Shown: positions 56,166-64,000 of the stretch, piece after piece
How the letters are laid out: every line of letters begins with the position of its first letter
How positions within the stretch are numbered: position 1 is the first letter of the stretch
NCBI RefSeq assembly: GCF_027409185.1
Contig: NC_084461.1
Location: 137,499,001 to 137,563,000 of the forward strand
Length of the DNA stretch: 64,000 nucleotides
Reading direction: 5' to 3'
DNA from: Cynocephalus volans
Taxonomy: Eukaryota > Chordata > Mammalia > Dermoptera > Cynocephalidae
The notes under the pieces: model-generated
Told to the model about the DNA's origin: nothing
Seen by the model: the letters and a program-made list of their open reading frames with translations, nothing else
Databases searched by the model: none
Made by a program: the position numbers and the translations under genes

Positions 56166-56711
56166 TTATGGAGCATGTTGGGGCTCAGGACATAGCACCC
56201 AAAATGAAACTGTAGAAGACCGGAATATGCCACTTCAAAATATACTTTGGCATATTTTGAGCTGGGTATTCTGAAATACTGCAGAGACAGAAATAGCTCT
56301 GAAAAGCTGTTCTTTTATAAAAGAAATTTACATCTGTAAAGGAAATCTACATTAGTAAAAGTATCTGTATCAGAAAGAGGGATGCTCCAGACAGCTTTTA
56401 TTACCTGAGTTTTTATCTGCATAACAAGACAACCTCTATTCACCATATATTTCTTCCCCGCGCCCCCCATAACTTGTGTCATCAATCCCCCCTAAGCCCC
56501 AAGCCCCTATTCTTTTCTGTAGGTAAAGAATGCTCTATAAGCTTCAATCATCTGACCCTTCTAATCTCATGGTTTGTGGGACTCACATGCATATGTATAA
56601 TTAGATATGGTTTTTCTCCTGTTAATCTGTCTTATATCAATTTAATTTGTAGCCCAGCCACAGAACACAGAAGGATGGAGGGAAGCCATTTTTCTCTCAC
56701 TTACAAGCACT
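56166..56711. other. No gene recognised
   Basis: Unassigned sequence. Confidence 0.35.
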
Positions 56712-56880
56712 CACTATGTACAGGCATGATTCTTTTATTCCTCAAATAACCCCATGGAGTAAGGACGATTTAGAAAAATAGAGTGATTTCTCTTAGATCA
56801 CATAACTGGGAGCTGGGATTTGGAACCCAGGTGATCTGGAACCCTGGCTCCAGAGCTCACACCATTCATCTTGTGGTTAT
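56712..56880 (-). repeat. MIR SINE (reverse)
   Basis: CCTCAAATAACCCCATGGAG, ATCACATAACTGGGAGCTGG and TTTGGAACCCAGGTGATCTG. Confidence 0.75.
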
Positions 56881-57199
56881 GTAGAGACCTGGCCTGTCTC
56901 CGCTACTAGGCTGTATCCTGTCTTCTAGAAAAACTGGAGTCAAAATGCCGGCCACCCTTAGCAAGTGCACAGGATCTTACAGCCTGCAATTTAGGTGCTA
57001 ACTTTGTTCCTAGCTTCACCTCACGCTTCTTGTCCTCATTTTATTTTTCTGATGTCTTCAACACCTTATTCTAAGCTGTATTTTACCCCATTTATAGCAT
57101 TTGCATTTTTGTAAGCCCCTCAATACTTTTCAGGTTAGGATAATAATTATTTTCTTCTATTTTAAACATTTATTAGTAGTAGTATTTTTTACATTCTAA

Positions 57200-58556
57200 G
57201 ATGTTGCAGAGCAGTGGGAAGGGGAGGGGAGAGGAAGAAAGGGGGACAGAGGTGGGGGTAGGGGGTACGGGGCTGGCCCATGGCCAGCTCATTCACTGAC
57301 CTGGTTGTGGAGGGCAGGGGGGGGTGTGACTGAGGCCTGCGAGGCCCCCCTCACTCTGGTTTGAGAGCCTGAGGGGTTTCCAGTAGTGGCTTGGTTGTCT
57401 CTGGGCTAGACACGAATGTTGGGGTGTGATGGAGGCCCTGGAATCCCACCTACCCAACTCGGGAGCCTGGGCGCTTCTGCCTGTGGCTCAGTCATTGCTG
57501 GGTTGGATGTGGGTGCTGGGTGGGCACGGCTGAAGCCCTTGGGCCCCTCTAACTCTGACTTGGGAGCCTGGGGTGCATCCGGCTCTTCTAGGTTTTATAG
57601 GTGTTCTTTGGTAGTATTAGACCTTACTGGTTAATATCAGAACTTTGTCTCTGATCTGTGGGTGTTTTGTGTTTTGTTTTTTTTTTCAGTTCTGTGTTGG
57701 ATTATTAGCTACCCCCACTTCAACTCTGCCCTGGAACTAATTTATTGTCTTTTGCATACTTCTAAAGTTGGGGAAATTCCTGTGGGGACCAGTGCTTGAG
57801 CCTTAAATTGCTGCTTTGCTGGTGATTCTCTGGGGAAGGCTTTTTGTGCAGCTCAGGTTTTAAATTGTTGACCTTGTAAGTACTTTCAGGTCTTGTGAGG
57901 TCTGGTACACATGGGTTGTGTGGAAACTCTGATCTGGGCCTGAGTCTTTTCAGCAAACTGCACCCTCTGCTATTCTATATGCCTGACCAGTCTCCCCTGA
58001 GTGGTCCTGTGCTGGTTGGAGGGCAGATCAGCTGTCCGTGCTGTACCCCAATGTCCCCCAGTGGGCCCATCTCCCCCACCCCCTACACTCCAAACACTTC
58101 GCATGGGACAGACCATGCACTGGTCCCTTGTGATGACTCACTGGCCTTTGAATGGCTCCTTCTTTCAGTTGTCTGTGGCCCCTCCCTCCTATGTGGGTCC
58201 ATGGGAACCCTCTTAGTGGTCTTGTTGGCCTGGGATCCACCAAGGCCATCCTCTCCCCTGCAGTCTCCAAGCAATTTCATACGAAGGGCACAGCTGTGGT
58301 TTTTGCCAGCTCTTGCTTCGTGTGTTCTCCAGGGCCAGCCATGAAATGGCTGGGGCTCAAAATGGTCAGAGAAGTCCTTTCTTTCTCTCATCACAGCTTC
58401 TCCTACCTTCATAAACTTCGTAGGTCTCTTCTCCTCTTCCCTGAACTCTAGTGGCCCCAGCTTGGCAGTCTCTGCTTTTTAATAGTTGTAAATTGGTTGA
58501 CTGTGGGGGAGAGTGATGCTGGGGACCATCTATTCCACCATCTTGATTCTCCCACC
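57200..58556 (-). mobile_element. L1-5'UTR-plus-tandem-array element, copy 2
   Basis: On the minus strand it begins with GGGAGAATCAAGATGGTGGA (58556 inward), the typical L1 5' start. It continues through a 5' UTR aligning with copy 1 (to about 57720) and then enters a tandem array (57301-57582). No L1 coding region or clear 3' UTR follows; a G-rich purine stretch at 57200-57275 is next. Flanks AGGTTAGGATAATAA (57133) and AGGTTGGAAAATAA (58558) are similar and might be an eroded TSD. It could also be a truncated ordinary L1 5' end. Confidence 0.65.
57301..57582. repeat. Three ~90-97-bp tandem units in copy 2
   Basis: Units start at 57301, 57390 and 57487, with a fourth start at 57583 (CTGGTTGTGG / CTTGGTTGTC / CTCAGTCATT). 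Each has GGGTGTGAC or a variant, then GGCCC(T), then a ...GAGCCTG.GG..T block. The unit sequence is unlike the 80-bp array of copy 1. Confidence 0.75.
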
Positions 58557-58604
58557 TAGGTTGGAAAATAACTAAATAAATGAATACATGAAGAGAAAAT
58601 TAAA

Positions 58605-58710
58605 TGCTAGATTATAAGTTTCTTAAGGGTAAGAACCAACTTTGTTTATTTCAACATTTTCTGCAGGTCCCAGCTCTAGAACTCAGAAAATGTGTCTTGA
58701 ATTTACAGGT
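58605..58710 (+). repeat. L2 LINE 3'-end fragment
   Basis: AGATTATAAGTTTCTTAAGG, then GGTCCCAGCTCTAGAACTCA. Confidence 0.6.
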
Positions 58711-60844
58711 GACATCTCCAGATTTTGAAGATTAAGAAGCATCAGGCATAAAGAAACGTTCTGTTGGTGTGACTATGTCCAAAATTTCTACAGAGGCCAA
58801 CAAGGGGTGGTGGGGTGGTGCCTGCTATTTTCTGTACTAGAAAGAATAAAATAAGACATGTTGCTGCAGCAGAAAAAAATTCAGTTTGCTGTCTTGCTTT
58901 CTGGAGAGCTGAATATTTTACCTTCAGCGACATTCTGAATTCCTGCTGGAGACTCGAAACAGCAACTGGAAAACTATATTTGAGTCTTTTAGGTACTCAG
59001 AAGAAACTAAGGTGCTGAATGGCAAGAAGGGCTGCTGGTGTCTTTTATTGCAGCCCTTCAGGATAGTGACTTGTTGGTGGGAAGGAGAGAATGCAGTGGG
59101 AGCACCCTCTGAGCCCGTTCCCTGCTGGGCCCTCTTCGGAGAGTAATTTGGAACTTATTTTCTTCCATTGTTAAGCATTTCCTAGTAAGGGAAGACACAT
59201 CTTGAGTTGAAAAGCCTATGTTAATGCTCATTTACAGCTAGAATTAGGAAAGCAGCCATGTTTGGTGGGTTTTAGGAGAAAGTAGCATCTTCCCAGAAAG
59301 AGAAGCTGGAGAACAGGAAAGGAAGACAGGCACAGAAAACAGCCCGATAGCACCTTCCTGCATTGCCTCTTTCTCTCAGAGACCCTCCACCTTTTCTCTT
59401 CTCTCTATGACATGACTCCACTATTCTAGCACTTTCCAAAATACTGCAGGCATTTATTTTTACCCCAAAACATTTCCTGAATGCACACTACATGCCAGGC
59501 ACTATGCTAGTTGCTGGGGAAGTGAAGGAGACATGGAAAAGCTGCACTGATTGAGTAAATTTGTCATTTCAGGCATGATTGTTGCTAGTGTTTTGAGCAC
59601 AGTTGGCTGACGGGGATCAGTAGACACCAAAATAGCAATACAGAGTAATTTGCAAGGGGAATGTTGACTTATTATGCCTGTATATCTGGGGGAAGAGAGA
59701 GGAATATGGTGACCCACTTAAAAGTTGTTCTCTACACTCATGTTTTAAAAGAATCAACTTTTAAATAAATCACTCTCTGTATTTAGTCTTATGTAGAATA
59801 AAATATATTAGAAAATAAGTAGCTGAATGAAACTTAGGTACAATTTCTGTCTATATACACTATGGACTGGGCTGTCTTTTGTGGTTGTGCAATTTTGTAG
59901 GCTCATATACAATTTATCGACCTCTCTTCCTTTCTCTCTCCCTGTTTCTTTGTTATTCTTCTCTGTCTTTCAATCCCCATCTTTTTATCCACATATCCCC
60001 TGATTAGGCAAGTCCTTTCAGTGTTTTCTCTTCTGTGGAGCTTCCTAGGGAGGAGCAGAGATAATCCCAAATGTGAAAGACAAGAACCATGCCATGGGTT
60101 TCAGCTGTCCAGACTGCCTCCTTAAGACTCAGACCTGCAAATGATGTTTCTTTTGGCATAGATGGAGAGAAGCCAGAATACAGCATGGAAGAACACCTGC
60201 ACCCTTTGACTAAAATGGAAACAGTATTCGGGGGGGGGGTGAGTTGCAAGAAGGTTGTGAAGTCTGTTCTTCTCAAAGGATATTATTTAGACTATTAAAA
60301 ATAATAGTCTAAATCTTAATAGTCTAAGCTTAATCACACAATAATCAGGGGGTTAAATCAGACTGTTGAGCAATCAGGGTTCTGGCAAGAAGAGGGGGGA
60401 CACTCAAATAGGGCAATTCAAGTGAGTTTAACAGAGGGAAGGGGTAAGGAAAATCAACAAGGGATGGTGCAGCACTTTAGGGTTAGCAACAGTAGGGAGG
60501 TATTGCAACACTTAGTCTTGAAAGGTCGAGGAGAGGAAAGAGTTATGGGAACCCAGAGAAAGGAGAAGCTGTCTAATAGGAGCTGTGGCCTTTGATAGAA
60601 TGATTCTGCAAGAAGGAACCCAGAAAATACTCTGACCTCATTCTCTGATTTCTTGCTGGTGTCCCCCATTGACTCAACTCATTAGAAGCTAGGGGCCAAG
60701 GGATTCTGCTAATTCAGTTGATGGAGTCATCCTCCTAGGGCATGGAACAGGGTGGAGAAGGGTGAAGGGTAGCTCTGGACTGGCAAATAGAAAAATATCT
60801 AGTAGTTTTTGATGTATTGCTTTGCTTCCCTATAGACAAAGGCA
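58711..60844. other. No gene; L2 scrap and a small hairpin cluster
   Basis: A reversed L2 tail lies at about 59455-59665 (CACACTACATGCCAGGCACT). An inverted plus direct repeat sits at 60285-60327 (separate entry). (G)9 is near 60230. The remainder is unassigned. Confidence 0.4.
60285..60327. repeat. 13-bp hairpin plus a tandem third copy
   Basis: ATTTAGACTATTA, loop AAAA, TAATAGTCTAAAT (60302-60314), then TAATAGTCTAA again at 60317-60327. The same 11-mer occurs once inverted and twice direct. Confidence 0.95.
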
Positions 60845-61030
60845 ATTGGATTATAAATGAGAAGATATAAATTTTAGTACTGACCCTACCACTTACTAGT
60901 CAGTTGACTTTGGGAAACTACTTCATCCTCCTGAACCTCAGTTTTGTCAGCTGTAACACGGAAAGGAACAGCCCTTAGCTTGTTAGGCCAAATGAGTTAT
61001 GAGGTAATACTTTTAGAACAACGCTCTTTG
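60845..61030 (+). repeat. MIR SINE
   Basis: TACTGACCCTACCACTTACT, CTCCTGAACCTCAGTTTTGT, then AAATGAGTTATGAGGTAATA. Confidence 0.75.
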
Positions 61031-61357
61031 AAGGAAGGGGTCATTATGAAAATCCATCAGCAACACAGATGACATTTAATCCAATTTACTTTGTGTTGTG
61101 TGGATATAACTTAAGTCATGGTGAGATTCTATGTGTGGCTTTGGAACAAAGCAGGAATAACAAGCCAACATTGACCTTGAATGAGCGCTTCCATCTCTGC
61201 TCTAATATGTGCTTGTTCTCACTTGTTCAGTGTGAAAAGATGGATGTCAAACTGAGCCATTAATAGAGGAGACTTTAAGGGTCAACTCCACCCCATGCTT
61301 CTTTGTTTCCTCTGAGTACACATGGGAGACAGTTTTTGAAATGGGAGCGACACATAC

Positions 61358-61761
61358 TGTAGTAGTTCATTTCTGTTGCTTATAACAAAATATCTGGAAC
61401 TGGGTAATTTGTAGGAAAACAAAATTTATTTCTTACAGTTTCAGAAGCTGGGAAGTCCAAAGTCTAGGCAACACATTTGGTGAAGGCCTTGGTGGTGGCA
61501 ACAGTGACTCAGGGGTCTCACATGGCAGAAAATGGCAGGGCAGAGAGAGACTAACGTTTCATGTGCTCTTCTTTCAAAGCCCTCTGAAAATCACCCCTCA
61601 CCACCATTTTTAATCCATTCACTAAGCATGGTCCTCAGAATCTAATAACCTCTTCAAGGCCCCACCTTTCAGTTACCATAATAAGATCTCCTACCTTCTT
61701 AACAGTCACAGTGGGGATCAAGCTTCTAATACATAAAACTTGGGGGACACAGTCCTTATCA
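61358..61761 (-). mobile_element. MaLR-type solo LTR (reverse)
   Basis: Reversed MaLR pattern: GGAACTGGGTAATTTGTAGG, AATTTATTTCTTACAGTTTC, ATCTAATAACCTCTTCAAGG, CCCACCTTTCAGTTACC, ending TATCA. It is the same kind of LTR as 1677-2112 in opposite orientation. The flanking 5-mers CATAC (61353-61357) and CATAT (61762-61766) fit a decayed target duplication. Confidence 0.78.
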
Positions 61762-62929
61762 CATATCTCTTGGCTCCATTAAGGCCGAGGAGGAGGTAAG
61801 TCATGGGTAAGTACTCTTTGTGTTTAACATCTTTATTCAATGGCTGGGTCTCATCTCTAGGAATTAAAAAATTACCCTCATATCTTTTATACCTCAGTGT
61901 AATAGAGACCTGTTAGGATATCTGTGACCCTACTCTGAAAACTGCCTGAGAAGGCCATGGTAACCAGTTGTTACTATGTGACCCAGTAGGCAAAGGTGAT
62001 GGACACCTGACTCAATGGTCTCTCACCTGGGAGGCAATCCTCTGTTGGTTGTTTGAGCTTAAGCCAAACTTGGGATCTGGGGTGCAATCTTCTACCATGT
62101 TTATGAAGGAGCCGTCTACTGAGAAAGAATGGAGCAGATGTGCAAGGAGATGAGGTAGAAGAGACACTAGGAAACCAATGCCCATGCCTCAGTCCCTGAA
62201 GGCTTTCTGTGTTTCAGTTCCTGTCAGTTGGTGAGGCCTGACTACAGTGAGATCACCTCTTCCCCAGCACGGCTGTTTAGAGGAGTTTTCTGATGCTAGC
62301 AGCCGAAAGAGCCCTAAGAAACATTTGAGTAATGAATACCCTTGGAAATGTGGAAGCAAACCTGGAAAAGCAACTGAGGGGCCCTGTTTCCTTCTGAAGA
62401 GCTTTGCTTATTTCCTTCTCTGGGCCCCTTCAGAGAAGAATCTTTATCTAGAAAATGGAAGGTCATGGCCAGTGGCTCCCAGGGGTTCTTCTCAAGGTCA
62501 GGGAGCAGAAAATGCTCCCTACCAGAAACAGAAAACTCTAGCCCAGTGATTCTTCCAACTTCACAATTACATGAAATTACCAATAAAAAGCCTTCCTGCC
62601 ATAAAACAGCGTGAACTTATCTACCTCCTGAGCATATTTACAATCAACAGCTTTAGAGTATCAATTAAATTCTCTGCACATTACTTCAGCCTCTCTTTTA
62701 AACATCCACACTTTATGACTTTGTACACTCAGAGCAACAGCAGAAATTATCCTTTAATTAAACAAACCAACCCCATACTTTTCTCAAGCATTTGTGAACA
62801 TATACACATGTAGTTCGGAGAAAGGTCTTACAGGGTTTATGCTTTTTCCAATAAAGGTCTTTTTATTTTAATTTATTTTTGTTTTTATCCAATCTATCAA
62901 TATTATTCCTAATAATAATAGTAATAACA
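61762..62929. other. No gene recognised
   Basis: No exon or repeat assigned. The 100-codon frame at 62247-62549 has no recognisable domain. Confidence 0.35.
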
Positions 62930-63295
62930 ATCCCTTATGTGTTTATATACTTTCTGGTTACAAAGCATTTTCTCAATTGACCTTTACAATTGTGCCATGA
63001 GGTAGATAGAGCTGAGACCTTCATTCTGTTTTACATTTATTCATCTTAGCAATGATACCTTCCATTTATAAAGGGCTTACACTATTATGGACGCTATGCC
63101 AAGTCTTTTCCAGACATTTTCTGATTTAAGCCTCCCCAGGCTGGAGGAAGTGGGTATTACTTGTCACATTTACAGATTAGAAAACTGGGGTCAAGTGACT
63201 TGTCAGAGGTCACATAGCTGGTTAGTGGTGGGGTTAGGGATTGAAGCTGGGCCTGAAGGACCCATTCTCTTAATTACTATTCAGCAGGGGCAATT
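62930..63295 (-). repeat. Two MIR relics in a row (reverse)
   Basis: First piece about 62930-63040 (ATTTTCTCAATTGACCTTTA, GCCATGAGGTAGATAGAG). Second piece about 63045-63295 (CTGATTTAAGCCTCCCCAGG, GTGACTTGTCAGAGGTCACA, GGGATTGAAGCTGGGCC). Both are reversed. Confidence 0.7.
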
Positions 63296-63404
63296 TCTTA
63301 TTTTTCTTCCATCTGCCTTCTTCTAGTAATCTAGGCTAAGCAGATTTTTCATTAAAAATGATTTTTCTAATAATAACAATAGTCTGCCATGTATCAATCA
63401 TCCG

Positions 63405-63660
63405 CTCATCCATATTCATTTAATAAGCTTTTATTAAATGCCTTTTATTGTGTTCACATTATGTGGGATATTTTTCCTATTTTCACTTAAAAATTCTTGC
63501 AACAAATCTCTAAATAAGGTATTACCATCTTCATTTTATGGAAAAAGAAACTGACTCTGAGATTGCTTTGCCCCAAATTGCTAAGTAATGAGGAATGTCG
63601 GATTCGAACCTGGGACTGTCTGACTTCAATCCTGTGCTCTTTCCACCACATTAAAAAAAC
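63405..63660 (-). repeat. MIR SINE (reverse)
   Basis: CTTCATTTTATGGAAAAAGA, GCCCCAAATTGCTAAGTAAT, GGATTCGAACCTGGGACTGT, then CTGTGCTCTTTCCACCAC: well-preserved box region. Confidence 0.85.
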
Positions 63661-64000
63661 TGGAATTAGGAGTGGTTCACTGACTTGACTAAATCTTATG
63701 GTACTCAAACTAGGTTCTCTCTAGTTCTCCCTCCACTAACTACAGGGCCTCATCCTTACTTGTTAAGTGAGTGATGACTCTCACACTGGGAAACTCTGGA
63801 GAATGTATTGTGGACCTTCTATGAAGATGTTACCTCTTCAGAAATGAAATAGAATGGACCAATGGTGACATGAATATAGGGCTGTGTGTCCAGTGAGAGG
63901 GCACAAGGATGTTGTGGGGTGGTGGGGTGAGGATGGCCAGACAGGCGAGAGAAATGTAGAAAAGTAACAAGACAGCAAGAAAGGGTATACAGTGTCTTGC
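63661..64000. other. No gene recognised
   Basis: Unassigned end of the window. Confidence 0.4.

Noticed and set aside
63594..63612. tRNA box-B-like GGATTCGAACC
   Set aside because: It is part of a reversed MIR, not a tRNA gene.

Overview
This window is nuclear DNA of a placental mammal and looks like intron or intergenic sequence. I find no exon of a functional protein-coding gene and no intact RNA gene. The evidence for a mammal is dense: MIR and L2 fossils throughout, MER5A/MER3-type hAT and Tigger relics, MLT1-type MaLR LTRs, L1 elements, and a decayed intronless copy of RBM15B. There are no Alu, B1/B2, ERE or VES SINEs. The only younger SINE is a tRNA-Ile-like one (30550-30652, with a 5'-truncated relative at 36176-36256). 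It resembles what I remember of the dermopteran CYN family, so a colugo is my best guess. That is an inference from memory, not a match I could test.

Layout. 1-21.9 kb is old sequence full of MIR/L2/hAT/MaLR fossils, ending in two L2 relics lying tail to tail (19.9-21.6 kb). 21979-27356 is an L1 with a perfect 14-bp target-site duplication (TSD), a CpG-rich 5' UTR, a frameshifted ORF1, and an ORF2 missing about 430 codons. The ORF2 deletion junction carries a perfect inverted repeat. 27.4-29.9 kb has nothing recognisable. 29921-32018 is the RBM15B retropseudogene, split by the SINE. 33923-35243 is a Tigger-like element with other material inside it. 36-46 kb is again MIR/L2, with a second Tigger, a 5'-truncated L1 (44.5-45.1 kb) and several microsatellites.

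The most interesting part is 46.9-58.6 kb. Three pieces share an unusual design. 48424-50593 (minus strand) runs from an L1 5' UTR, through ten tandem units of about 80 bp, to a short L1 endonuclease remnant and an L1 3' end with poly(A). It is flanked by a 14-bp TSD, so it behaves as one ORF-less retroposon. 46.9-47.4 kb (plus strand) shares its body and its join to the endonuclease remnant, but ends in antisense L1 ORF2 plus (A)22. 57.3-58.56 kb (minus strand) has a related L1 5' UTR next to a different tandem array. Together they suggest a non-autonomous, L1-dependent composite family, analogous in design to SVA/LAVA. Between them, 51959-55351 is an ERV1-like relic bounded by inverted copies of the LTR start, with a tRNA-Glu-like sequence ending in CCA inside it.

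There is no gene cooperation to describe. The history is one of successive insertions whose order can be read from nesting: SINE into RBM15B pseudogene, L1 into LTR, and a small repeat into a MIR.
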